From NCBI GenBank assembly GCA_027575765.1, contig JANBPT010000924.1, positions 1-19,054 on the forward strand: a stretch of 19,054 bases of DNA. Reading direction: 5' to 3'. The notes below the pieces were generated by a model. It searched no databases. It was not told where the DNA came from and saw only the letters and a list, made by a program, of their open reading frames with translations. Position 1 is the first letter of the stretch. The number at the start of each line of letters is the position of its first letter. Made by a program: the position numbers and the translations under genes. The stretch comes from Tieghemiomyces parasiticus. Lineage: Eukaryota > Kickxellomycota > Dimargaritomycetes > Dimargaritales > Dimargaritaceae. Positions 1-10,044 of the stretch are shown here, in pieces.

Positions 1-574
1 CACAACTGCCTAGCTTGGGTGGATCTTGACAGCACTAAGGATGTCGAGGTCAATGTACCAGAAATATACTGGTGGAAACACGCACAAAAGTGCCATACCA
101 AGGCCTCACGGGGCGCCGCCCGAGTGTTGAATTAGCGCTGGAGCAAATTAGAAATTTAGAGCATATAGACCCATTTCAAGTATTTGAGATCACCACTAGG
201 GTGCAAAGTAGTTCTCTGTATACTTTTTTATATAAAACATGACACAATAAAATGTTGGTCGGTGACTTGGAGAGGGGGGGGCGAAAGGCGAGGTAGGCCG
301 ACTTGTAAGACATGGATCACAAAGTGACCATCAGTCTCTGCAAGGCCGACGGTAATCATATTTCTGGCGAAAAAAAAAGCTGACAAGGTAGTAAATACAT
401 CAGAAGGCGTAGAAAGGAGGGGTAGATGATAATTAAGCCGATAAGAGTTTAGAAGTGCGGTGGAGAGTTCGTCATGATCGTGTGCTAAGCAACTGGCAAT
501 TGCACCGGCTACGAAGCGGGGGTAATTATAACCATAAAGGTGCGAAGGGAACGGGGGTGAGTGGGTACATATTA
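1..574. other. Intergenic / 3' flank, no supported gene
   Basis: I see no gene here that I would defend. The stretch is more AT-rich than the coding DNA to its right. It contains a 12-bp palindrome, ttttatataaaa at 226-237, and an AATAAA at 246-251 followed by a G/GT-rich run at about 254-290. That combination could be a poly(A) site for a plus-strand gene lying left of the window. The 3' end of the minus-strand gene at 575-2551 also falls here. A minus-strand open stretch at 228-578 begins with GTG rather than ATG and resembles nothing I know. Confidence 0.5.
246..251 (+). terminator. Possible poly(A) signal of an upstream plus-strand gene
   Basis: AATAAA is followed within 15-40 bases by a G/T-rich and then G-run sequence, the usual arrangement of a eukaryotic cleavage and polyadenylation site. 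The gene it would serve lies outside the window, so this is inference from the motif alone. The neighbouring AT palindrome at 226-237 may help 3'-end formation in either direction. Confidence 0.3.
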
Positions 575-2551
575 TCACGCGTAGGGTAGGTGGCCAACAG
601 TCTCAGCAGTAGCGTGAGTGACTCCCTTCTCGGCGGCCAACGAAAGAGGCGGGGACGGTGGTCCCGCCAACCCGAGCTCCCCGCCCCTTGCCTGCCGGTC
701 GTTGGGAGGATGTTGCGACAGGTACTGTCGCTGGTTAGGCCGGTATCCAGCTTTACGTCCGAACGTGGCCGGTAAATGGTACGCCGGCGGCGGCAGCAGC
801 GCCGAGGGCGAAGTGGCGGAGGTCGGGTGGGCGAGTAGCGATCCGCGTGGGGGAGATTCGGAGATTTTGAGGGCCAGCTGCTGCATGCTGTACTCAATAT
901 CAGCCACCATGGTGTTGAGGCCCGAGAGGCTACCGGGGTCAGGCGGGAGCATCTTTAGGGCGGCTGGTGACGTGACGGGCGAGGGGCGGCGCGGCTCGTA
1001 ACGGGATGGCTTAGCCGATGGGACCGAATTGGTGGCGGTGAGGGCGGCCTCGGCCTCGACCGCATCGGCGGCAGTCAGCGTGGATGAGGCCGATTCGGAG
1101 GCCACCCGCGACTGCTGCAGATAGTGGTGCGGGTGGGCGTGTTGTTGGTATTGCTGCTGTAGCCGAAGGCGTCGCTCCTCGCGCTCCCGTTTACGACGCC
1201 GGCGCTCCCGTTCCTCCTGGATGAGGCCCACGAGGGCGTTGTGCTTAGACGTGATGTTGGTCAGACGGCATCGAAGCTGACGGTTGGCCTCCCGGTAGTA
1301 ATCGTTGTCAATTTCGAGGTTGAAGATGGCGTCCGGGTGACACATGTCGTAACTCTCAGTCTGGGTGCCGCACGAGAAGGTAGCCTTGGTCGGTGCCGCG
1401 GCAGCCTTGGGCGGTGACGCCGGCGCTCCCTGAGCCAAGGTCGGTGCGGATGGCATGCGGTTTAAACGGGGTAGGCCAGAGCTCACCTCCGTGCGCGAGG
1501 GGAGCCGGTGGGCCGATACAGGAAGTAGAGACCGTGGCGGGACTGGGAGGCGGGACTCGCGGCGGGTCAACGGCAGCCGCTTTGGTTCTTCGGGTCGAGG
1601 CGAGAGGGCTTTGTCAACGTAGGTGGCCTGCCCGGCCGGCCGGGGGTCCAGTTGGGCCAGAGTGGCGGCTAGGTGGTCCACACCCGACGGCGGGGGTACC
1701 GAGAGGTTCTGGGGTCCGTCGTGTGGGAAATTGATCAGGTCCTCGGCCGAAATGAGGTGTAGGTCCTGGTAGTCGGTGAGGCCGGCGGGTAGACCGACGC
1801 CGGCGCCCATCAGGCGCTGACGCAGTTCCAGATTTTCGGTCAATATGGTGTGGTTCTGGCGCACCGCTTCGTTGGCCAGACCCAATAGATGGCCGTAGGC
1901 CCGCTCGGCCACGTACATCTCGCGGCGTAGAAACTCCACCTGCTCCCGATCATCGTCGAGCGTGTCGAGGACAATGGGGGTCACATCGTTCAGGTCAGAC
2001 GGGAGTACGGGGGATGAGGACCGTGAGGAGGCAGCCGACGAGGATCCAGCAGAGTCCACCCCGCTGTCTGTGGCGGGGAACTCACGAGCGTGGTAAGCGT
2101 AGGTGATCGGCTTGGTAGCACGCATGGCCGCGGCGGATGTGTGGCGTAGAGTTTTCATGGGCCCGAGCTGAGTGGGGGGGACAGGGCGCGAGGCTAGGGT
2201 CAGGGCCGGTCGTCGGACGGTGGTGGCGGCAGTTTCTGGGGCGCCAGTCGGCCCACGCTGGTGAGAGACATTGCGCGGGCGGCCCACTAGGGACGTGGGT
2301 CGCGAAACAGCGGAGACCACGGGGGTTGCCGTGCCAGCCCGGAGGATACTGCTGGTACGGGCTCGAGTCGTCCGCGACCGGGGGTCCTGGGTACTGGGAT
2401 TGGGAGGTCCTATGGCGTTAGCGGCAGCAGAGGTGACCTGGGCAGCCGAGCTTGGCTGCTGAGCGGATATGCTACGTGCCCGAGTGCGACCGAGGAGGGA
2501 CGCGGTGCGCGCCAGAGGTCCTGGCCGGCGTCGGTTCTCAGGCGTGGTCAT
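575..2551 (-). CDS. Coiled-coil, low-complexity protein of unknown function
   Basis: I do not recognise the family. The 658-residue product starts at the ATG at 2551-2549. The frame stays open upstream to about 2660 but has no other ATG, so this is the first possible start. It ends in tandem stops, TGA then TAA. Roughly residues 1-180 are Ser/Thr/Ala/Pro/Arg-rich and probably disordered. Residues about 201-248 form a predicted coiled coil (heptad-like, beginning DDREQVEFLRREM). Residues about 280-390 are proline-rich. CGTQTE at about 394-399 matches the TQT-type LC8 dynein-light-chain motif. A second coiled coil at about 412-470 ends in a very basic ERERRRRKREREERR tract and a Gln/His run. 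A short amphipathic helix follows at about 543-565. The pattern suggests a dimeric scaffold or cytoskeleton-linked protein, which is inference. No intron is needed. Upstream DNA is pyrimidine-rich on the coding strand. Confidence 0.72.
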   Translation of the reverse strand: MTTPENRRRPGPLARTASLLGRTRARSISAQQPSSAAQVTSAAANAIGPPNPSTQDPRSRTTRARTSSILRAGTATPVVSAVSRPTSLVGRPRNVSHQRGPTGAPETAATTVRRPALTLASRPVPPTQLGPMKTLRHTSAAAMRATKPITYAYHAREFPATDSGVDSAGSSSAASSRSSSPVLPSDLNDVTPIVLDTLDDDREQVEFLRREMYVAERAYGHLLGLANEAVRQNHTILTENLELRQRLMGAGVGLPAGLTDYQDLHLISAEDLINFPHDGPQNLSVPPPSGVDHLAATLAQLDPRPAGQATYVDKALSPRPEEPKRLPLTRRESRLPVPPRSLLPVSAHRLPSRTEVSSGLPRLNRMPSAPTLAQGAPASPPKAAAAPTKATFSCGTQTESYDMCHPDAIFNLEIDNDYYREANRQLRCRLTNITSKHNALVGLIQEERERRRRKREREERRLRLQQQYQQHAHPHHYLQQSRVASESASSTLTAADAVEAEAALTATNSVPSAKPSRYEPRRPSPVTSPAALKMLPPDPGSLSGLNTMVADIEYSMQQLALKISESPPRGSLLAHPTSATSPSALLPPPAYHLPATFGRKAGYRPNQRQYLSQHPPNDRQARGGELGLAGPPSPPLSLAAEKGVTHATAETVGHLPYA

Positions 2552-3260
2552 CGCTAACAACGTGGCGGGTCGACTAATTTGCAGCTGGACAGTGTTGGGA
2601 CGCGTGGATGAGGGCAATAGGCTGGCGCGTGCTCGGTCGTAAAGGATTGGATCGACGTGTCACCCAAAAGGGCACAGGCGGAGAGGAAGGATAGGGGTAA
2701 GATCGGACGGTGCGTAGCGGACAATGTAAAGAGAAGGGCATGCGAAATTGGCTGGTATAACGAGATAGGAAAGGGTGGCGGGGAAGAGGGACAAGGGCAC
2801 CCTGGGAGGCAAGGTAAGAGGGGAAGGGTGCGAGGTGTTGCAACCTCCGCGAATGGAATGGCGGAGTTAAAAATATACGAGGCTGAGGGGCAAGCGGAGG
2901 AAGTGAATTGTGCCCAGGGCCTTTTGGGAGTTAAAGGGGCTCCGGTGCTCAGAAGCTGGAGGTGAACGGAAGCCTGGCTGCGTCCGTATTGCTTGGGCAG
3001 GGCACCATGAGGAGCCGCTGTAGAATGCAATCGGCGGTAGGAAAGCGGACGGGGGGGGGAGCGAAAAGATTGGCTATCTGACACACGATGGTGCGGAGTC
3101 AGGCGGTCGTCGACAGTGGGTGGAGCGTAGAGCCGGGGTAGGCTGCGGAGAGTGGGGGCAGCTCCGGTAAAAAGGGAACGCGGGCCAGTCGGGAGCGGGG
3201 AATAAATGCATACACGAAGTGAGTGGGTGGAGAGAAGATACGATGGGCGGATAGTGCTGG
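2552..3260 (-). promoter_or_regulatory. Probable promoter / 5' leader of the coiled-coil gene
   Basis: This stretch is strongly purine-rich on the plus strand, so it is pyrimidine-rich in the sense of the gene at 575-2551. CT-rich leaders of this type are common just upstream of fungal start codons. A weak TATA-like run (TATATTTTT on the minus strand) lies at about 2868-2876, some 320 bases before the ATG. The open reading frames seen on the minus strand here are Ser/Pro/Leu-rich products of the CT-rich composition and are not called as genes. Confidence 0.4.
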
Positions 3261-4635
3261 CTAAGCGGGGCTTGGAAAGAATGGAAAGGGCTGCAGCAAG
3301 GCTTGATAAATATAGAGAGTTGGTGCGTATTGTCTATACCGCCGAGCCGACAGATAGAGCCTAAAGTAAAGCCAATCGATGTAAAGGCCTGTAATCATGC
3401 TTGTCGTTCCACGCCATTCGCTAAACGGCTCCTGCCAAAAGTCAGGGGGGAGGACCATTGTTGTTGTTTTTATCTAAACAGGACGGGAAGTACTACCAAG
3501 GGCCAAACCGGATAATAAATGTCCGTCTGATTGGCAGCAGCATGAAGCAGGAGAGACGCGAACGCGCGGGATTAGACGACTACCCGGTCGCACTGGCCGA
3601 CGCGTATTTCCACATACCAGTACCCGAGTGCAACCGCCGACCTCATATTTCTACATGCGTACTAAGAGACATAGGACAAGAGATTTTAGACTGTGGGGTC
3701 GGATAGTTTATATCTATACCGAGATTCGTTTGATTTTTTTTCATAAAGGAAGGACCAGCCGAAGCCAGTCCACTACCAAAAAATGTGCTGTCGATGAACC
3801 CCGAAGGACCCAACGCAGACCGGTATCCCCGCTATCCCTAACGCCTACAAGAAACGAAGGATAGTGCCAGGCGAGGCCACCGGCCTGGGCACCGGACAAT
3901 CTTGACCGTCCGGGCCTCAGCAAGGTAAGTATCGGACACTGAGAGGGCGAGGAATCTACCAATTTATGTGAGTCCCTCTATTGGATCATTTTGGCCTTCG
4001 GGTATTGTGGGATCCACGCTTTTAAGGCTCGGCATTACGCCCCTGGACACTAGGCTGGAATGTGCGCTAATGATGGAGCATTCCTCTCATGAATTTTAAG
4101 TTGGTACTATTAGACGCCGAGGTGGAAGTCGAAATATGCCGCAGGGACAGCCTTTATGTTGCTTACCTTTGCCCGATCATGGCTATCTAGCGTTCCAACG
4201 TACCACGGAACGGTAACTCAACTAATAGTTCGATGCTGACCGGCCCTGGTGGCCATCAGCGACGCGTCCTGTGTTGCCAACCATCTGAGCGTGCGGCTCA
4301 CTTGCTGCACCGTGGCCAATTAGACTTCACGCACTTCCGTTCGAGGGCTCTGGGCCGACGTACATTCGTTTTCAGGACATTATTCCTTTTTTTTTCCTGG
4401 TGCTTGGCACGGTCGTCCCCTCCCGCTGGCTAACCGGCTCTACACTGCGCGTATTGTCAATTGTGGTACCTTCGTCATATTCGATGCACCCTTGTTTCCG
4501 ATTCCGCAATACTGGGCGCCGTTGCGAGCGACACTTATACAAACCCCTATGCCTCCGCCCACGAAGTCCTAGACTCACATCTTCTCTGACAACCACCCAG
4601 TACCCTCCATTCCCTAGCATCGAAGCCGCTGCGTC
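3261..4635. other. Intergenic region, no supported gene
   Basis: About 1.4 kb with only short open stretches of fewer than 90 codons on the plus strand, none with recognisable protein sequence. I looked for tRNA B boxes and found only a poor GTTCGATGC at about 4228, with no matching A box or acceptor stem. A perfect 6-bp stem with a 10-base loop lies at 3892-3913. The right end (about 4381-4635) is CT-rich, with a T run at 4388-4395 and a weak TTATACAAA at about 4535-4543. It probably holds the promoter of the TMEM94-like gene. Confidence 0.5.
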
Positions 4636-7600
4636 ATGAGGGACGCCGTCCCGCCCCCGCAGCCCACGGGGTCCGCAACGAGCCCCTCTCTGCCGCAGCT
4701 CGGCGGCGTCGACCGGCCCCAGGTGACCAACCGGTCTGCCCTGCACTCCATCGTGACCATGATGACCCGGGTATGCCGGTCCATTCCCACACGAGCGCTC
4801 TACCGACATTTGGAGACCCAGTGGCGTACCCTTCAGCACCTCATCCTTGCCGGCCTGCTCTTCTGTGTGGCCGCCCTACTGTCCTTCTTTCTCTACGTGC
4901 GCCTGGCGGCCTCGGTATATCAGTTTCGGGCCACGGCAGCTCTGGTTGAGGTTGGGGTCATGCTGGTATTTTTGGCAGTCAACGCCGGCCTTCTCACACG
5001 TGAGATTCGTCTCTCCCGCCAGGAGTGGGTCCAGCGGGTCAACGCCCTTGTCCGGCGTATCTTCCGGTGCGACGCATCGGATCTCCACGCCGTTCCGTTC
5101 TCGATCACGGATAGTGACTGCGTCGATAGCGCCGGGGCCATCCACCCGACCCTGACCCCGCCCTCGCCTGTGGCAGCGGGTAAAGCCCTGGCATCCCCAC
5201 CGGCTCCAGCCTCTCGTGCCAGCACCACCGCCTACCCGGAACCCGCCGACGGGGCAGCCTTCTGCCTACCGACGGTACAACCTGTGACGGAAGGTGGAGT
5301 CCACCTCGGGGACAACGCTAATGGCCACGCCCTAGCCAAGACCCCGCTCAATGCATCAGTGTCAGCTTATTCGGTCATTCGCGACCATGAACTCCTACTT
5401 GTTCCCTCCGCCTTGCTGTGCCAGGGTGACTACATTGTTTTGGACTTTGGCGGGTCGCTTCCCGGCGACGCCACCTACGTGGGGACCTGGCTCAACCAGA
5501 CCACTGTTACTGACTCGTATCTTGTTCCGTACGCGGCCAGCGTAGGATCGGACCCGCGGCTCCGAGCCGGTCAGATCTTCACCGCCGCCTTCTTGCGCAC
5601 TCGTGGTATCCCCGCCCTTGCCGTCCCTAATGACCAACTTGGTGCCGAACCTGGGCGCCTTCTGAGCTGTCAACACGTGTTTCGGTTGGATGTGACGCCG
5701 TTCGCCGACGATCTTCGCTCTGCCTTGGCCTACGAAGGATGTCCCAATTCAGTGTTGGACAACCAGATTGTAGGGGTCTGCCGGTTCCTTGTCCACCGCG
5801 TTCTCTTCGTCTGCCTCGGCCTAGCCTTCGCCGCTAATTCCCTACGGTATGCCCTGCTCGACACTACGCACCATCCCGCAGTGCCCACGCTATCCGCCCC
5901 GGACGTGCCCTGGGGCCAAGGTGCGCTGGAGTATTTGGCTGCCTACCAGGTCTACGTGCTGCTCCCGTTCTGCGGCCTGGCCCTCCCGGTCCTCACAGTC
6001 CTGGCTCGCACCTACGCTAACGCCCAGATTCTCATTTTACTGGACGCACTGCAGCGGTCCAAGACGGACTATGAGGATGCCGACGACATTGACGAATTTG
6101 ATATGGAGGCCCCACCACCCACCAAAGACATTACGGTCCCGCGCGCCGCGGTTTGGCGTAAATTCCTCCAGCTCTTGGCGCGCAGCGACTTCCGCAATCT
6201 GTCCCGGTCCAATCGCCTTGTAGAATCCCTAGGCAATACCACCGTGATCTGCGCAGTGGACCGCGACGGAACCGTGGCCCGTTCGTTCCCGGCTGTCGAC
6301 CAGATCCTCTTCATCAACCCGGCCAACACTATGATCAGCGTGGACGTGGTCGAAGACAAGATCTACTCCAATGGCGTGGCCTTCGAGGAAAACGGGTGGG
6401 AGCGTCATCTGGCCTCCCTAAAACCCCTGGGGCTCAATTTCCTGCTCAACTCCAACTGCGGTGCATCAGCCGGTCGGTACAGGTTAGACCCCCACAAGCG
6501 GTCCAACCCGTTGCAGGGATTCTGCAAGATCGATGCCGCCCAACAGACCTGCCTCTGTCGCATCGGCCACGAGATTGGGTTCACCACCGAGGCGCTGACG
6601 TCCTTCACCAAGCACGAGCAGATCAGCGTTACAGCGCCCTACCACCCGTCCGTTCCCGTCCTGGCATCGCTACAAGATCCGGCTGTACCCAGCATGGTCT
6701 CCACTGTGTACGAGGAGGGCCGGTCGGGTAGCTACCAGCTTCTGTCGGACGGCCAGGTCCCTCTGGTCCTGGACCTGTGCTCCGACTTTTGGGACGGTGA
6801 ACAGATCCGACCGCTCACGCTTGCCATGAAGCAGGAGATTCTCGAGCTGTACCAGAACGCCCTGGAGAACGATATCCAAACCGTGGCGTTCGCCTACCGC
6901 CCACTTGATCCGTGCGATCTGCCCGGACCAGGGGACCCTGCACGGGTGCCGCCCCGGCGGGCCCACCGCGCCGTGTGTTTGGAACTTGGGCCTGAGGACC
7001 ACCAGCATTCGTCGTGGCGGTGGATCTACCGCCAGCCGGCTCAACCGGCCGACTCGCCCGCCTCCGAGGTCTCAGGTGCCCCGGCCTCCCCTGACCTGCA
7101 TTCCCCGGCCAGCCCCGGTCTGGCTCCCCTCTCGGCGGGGTTGTCCACTCCGGAGAGTGAGGTCGCTGGCACCCCCGCTGTGAACACCGACTCGGCCGGC
7201 TGGCCCAGTGACCCCCTCCCACCCCGGCCGGTAGACTTGGCTGGTGTACATTTCACCGCGGCCGGCCGACCCTATCGGACCCTCGTCCGGGATCAGATCT
7301 TTCTGGGGCTAACCACCCTGTGCCACGTGCCCAAGGTCGACGTGTGTGACGTGATCGAGGATCTCGGACTGGCCGGGATTCGGTTCGTGTATTTTTCCCA
7401 GGCACGCGAACGCGAGAGCAAGGCGTTTGCCGAGCGGTTAGGCTTGGCGACAGACTGGAACTCCTGTATCCTCCTCTCGTCCGATCGTCCCCCGGGTGGG
7501 ACGGGTCTAGCCGCAATGAGTGGCGCCCTTGCTGGTGACGGAGGCGGGGATGACGCCGACCTGAGCGGTGATCAGACCGGTGGGGACTTGACCGCGTTCC

Positions 7601-9137
7601 TGCCCACCGGGTACCTCGAAGACCATGACATCAAAACTCAGCTCCCCCGGGGCATCGCCAATATCCGCCCGCACCTTGCCGACGTGGATGACATTCCTCT
7701 CCAGGTGTCCCTCTTCGCCGAGGCCGACTGGGAGGCAATCCGTGAGATGTTTCGGATTTACCAGGAGGAGGGCGAGGTCGTTTGCTGTATCGGTAGCGGC
7801 CTCAAGGCCTCCAACCCCATGAATTTTGCCACGGTAGGTAACGAATGACTCAAAGGGTCATCTGCGGACGGGGGTTTTATTCACGCGTGAATTTCGCTAC
7901 ACCTTGCTAACCTTGCTTCCTTAGCTAGCTCCTCAGTGACTAACCCCCCTCCTTCTCACTCTCTCACATTAACGTTGGTGTCTCCAAACTGCCCAGGCCG
8001 ACTTTGGCATTGCCATCGACCCCTTCCCGATGGGCTTCCGGGGTATGTACCGGGACGACAGGTCCGAGCTCTCCTCGCCCCTCGTCGGTCTCCGGGACCC
8101 CCGGGACGTTGCCACTTCTTTCTTAATTGGCGCGGGCCTGATCAGTTTGCCGTGTTCATTAGCATTCCAGTATGATACTAGTCTATACGTACTCACCCAG
8201 ATTATCCAGGAGGGCCGCTGGCTGCTGGCCTGTATTCGCCAGGTAAGTTCGCCCGGTCAATAGTCACCGGATGGCAACTAATCTCGTTGCTATGCCCTTC
8301 AAGGCCCGCGGGTCCGAAGCGTAACTGTACTAACGACTTGCTTCGCGCATGTCCATATTTCTCCATCCCCCCTATCGCAAACAGGGCGGTTGCTTCCTGA
8401 TCGGGGTTCATCTGGCTTCGGTATTTGCTATCCTCCTGTCGTACACCTTACTGCTCCCGCCCATACTGCTTGGTTTCCACATCCTGTGGATCCTGTGCTT
8501 CCTGGTCCCGCTACTCGGTCTCCCGTTCCTCTTCACCGAGCACGAGCCGGACATTATGACCACCATGCTGGCCAAAAACCGCATCGAAGCGCACAACATC
8601 ACGCGACTGTTTAGGTACGCCGTGGCTAGCTTCGTCCCACCGGTCTGTCTTTGCGTGCTGACCTACCTTATCGCCCTCCAGGCGTTGCTCGGTACCGGTT
8701 ATCACGACCTCTACACCCACTTTATCCGAATCAACTGGGCCGCCCTCACCCGTGACTCCCAGTGGGCCGTTCTCTACGCCCAAACCCTAAGCAGCTGCGT
8801 GTTCGTTTACTACATGGTCGTGCTTAGCGCGTCCTTCCTGTACCGCGTCCACTCGATTGTCGACCGACCGCCCTGGCGTAATCCCTGCTGGCCGTGGACC
8901 GCCGCCACCTGTCTCATTTTGCAGTGCGCCTTTGCCACTGCCACCCTGGCCACCGGCCCCGCGGACCTCATCCGGCGCGTGCCATGGTACTATTACGTGG
9001 TGGCCCTTGCCTCCCCTCTGATTCTGGTGCCATACCAGGAGTTCGTGAAGTGGCACGACCGCCGGCACTGGACCCTCTTCCAGAAACGGTCCAAACTAGA
9101 GTTTAACACCAAACTGGGACTACACTCGCCCATCTAG
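4636..9137 (+). CDS. TMEM94: TMEM94-family P-type ATPase-like membrane protein
   Basis: Three exons, 4636-7833, 7997-8242 and 8385-9137, all joined in phase 0, give 1398 residues (human TMEM94 is about 1356). Residues about 68-90 and 98-120 are membrane helices 1-2; about 381-403 and 433-458 are helices 3-4; exons 2-3 supply the C-terminal helix bundle. The family is recognised from the phosphorylation region LGNTTVICAVDRDGT (Asp542), from GLNFLLNSNCG, from GIRFVYFS...FAERLGLATDWN (about 914-942), and from LPRGIANIRPHL...QVSLF followed by EEGEVVCCIGSG. The canonical DKTGT is DRDGT. The GDGxND hinge is degenerate (GSGLKASNPMN), although the following ADFGIAI is kept. Animal TMEM94 is an endomembrane protein reported as an ER magnesium transporter; the same role here is inference. 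Pro/Ser-rich (about 800-865) and acidic Gly-rich (about 962-985) loops are lineage insertions. The ATG at 4636 precedes helix 1 by a normal distance. Confidence 0.9.
7834..7996 (+). other. Intron 1 of the TMEM94-like gene
   Basis: 163 bp, donor GTAGGT and acceptor TGCCCAG, phase 0. Without removal the frame meets TGA at 7849. With removal, ...NFAT joins ADFGIAIDPFP, which restores the family's AD-x-x-IA segment just after the ATPase hinge. A TTAAC branch-like sequence lies about 25-30 bases before the acceptor. Confidence 0.88.
8243..8384 (+). other. Intron 2 of the TMEM94-like gene
   Basis: 142 bp, donor GTAAGT, perfect branch site TACTAAC at 8328-8334, acceptor AACAG, phase 0. The junction ...LLACIRQ|GGCFLIGVHLASV continues a transmembrane region that aligns with the family. 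An ATG inside the intron at 8349 is in frame with exon 3 and could mislead gene finders into calling a separate small gene. Confidence 0.9.
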
Positions 9138-9358
9138 GCGGTTGTAGGGGGGAGGGACTGCTCACGCGTGGTGACCATCTCTATGGGCGATTTGTCCACG
9201 CCTTGGCCCTTGAACGGTCAACCTGTATAAAGTTTCCATTTGTCATGATTTAGCACAACTTCAATCTATCATTTAATATCATGAACCAGGTCCCCATCTT
9301 CTTTAACGACCCGCCCCAAGTTTATCGCAATTGCTGGAGAAGGAGTAACTAAGACATG

Positions 9359-9364
9359 AATAAA
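9359..9364 (+). terminator. Probable poly(A) signal of the TMEM94-like gene
   Basis: AATAAA on the coding strand, 222 bases after the TAG at 9135-9137, with a strongly G-rich sequence starting about 5 bases downstream. Inferred from motif and position only. Confidence 0.45.
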
Positions 9365-9860
9365 CGAGGGGAGGGGGAAGAGCGAGGGGGCCGCTGGCCT
9401 TCAGTTACGGATGGAGCTGGATGCAGAACTGGTGGTGGCACTTGTGGTGGAGACGAGGCACCGGACAGCACCGGCCATTAGGTTCAATGGACAAGGAAGT
9501 GAGAGACGGTCAGTCACAGTTGACGGGCGCACCAACCTGATGTGACCCTCTCGTCCTACCTAGCCCTCTATTTTTCGCCTGTCCCTCTCACTGTATGGCC
9601 GATGGGCTGGATATCCCTTTGTCCATCCAGAGGTCTCCGGGGGGTCGCACAAGTAAAAACAACAACCATCACCTAGGTGCCAAATCGGCTTACGTGTCAT
9701 CCTCACCATTGTGGTCAACAGTCTCACTTGCTTTTTTACCACTCTTCCCCTCTCCTCATCTAGAGGAAAGCGCTCGATTGGTGTATATCGCGCCAATTGA
9801 CAGGGCGTGGTCCCAGTGCAGTCAAACCTCGTTGAGCAGATCACAGTACCAACGCTCACA

Positions 9861-9866
9861 TATAAA
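9861..9866 (+). promoter_or_regulatory. TATA box of the small secreted-protein gene
   Basis: TATAAA (in CATATAAAGGAG), 179 bases before the ATG at 10045. Initiation about 30 bases downstream would give a leader of about 150 nt. That leader contains no upstream ATG, which supports both the promoter call and the start codon. It is the clearest TATA box in the window. Confidence 0.5.
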
Positions 9867-10044
9867 GGAGGGGCACAGCCCCCACACTACGTTGTGGTGT
9901 TGACCCTCATTCACTTGCAGCCAAGTGCCATTCTTTCTGACCCACGCATTTCATTTAGTGCACCAAAATTAGACAGTCATATTTCTTCGCCATCTCTTTG
10001 GTTAGACACCATCCAGCTACCAATTCGAAGTTCGCTTTGTCATT

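Larger units (their letters stand above)
9138..10044 (+). other. Intergenic: 3' flank of TMEM94-like gene and promoter/leader of the secreted-protein gene
   Basis: No gene is supported. An AATAAA at 9359-9364 followed by a G-rich run is the likely poly(A) site of the TMEM94-like gene, about 220 bases after its stop. The right part holds a TATA box at 9861-9866 and an apparent 5' leader without any ATG between about 9890 and 10044. The open stretches here encode nothing recognisable. Confidence 0.5.

Noticed and set aside
228..578. 116-codon minus-strand frame abutting the end of the coiled-coil gene
   Set aside because: It begins with GTG, not ATG, has no recognisable sequence, and no convincing splice sites link it to the upstream gene.
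2554..3084. 176-codon minus-strand frame just upstream of the coiled-coil gene
   Set aside because: The product is Pro/Ser/Leu-rich as expected from a CT-rich leader, has no domain, and its composition changes at the real start at 2551.
4215..4240. GTTCGATGC resembling a tRNA B box
   Set aside because: No A box at the right distance, no acceptor stem and no cloverleaf could be drawn.
8349..8384. ATG in frame with the last TMEM94 exon, suggesting a separate 262-residue gene
   Set aside because: It lies inside an intron with a perfect donor, TACTAAC branch site and acceptor; the downstream helices belong to the TMEM94 C-terminus.
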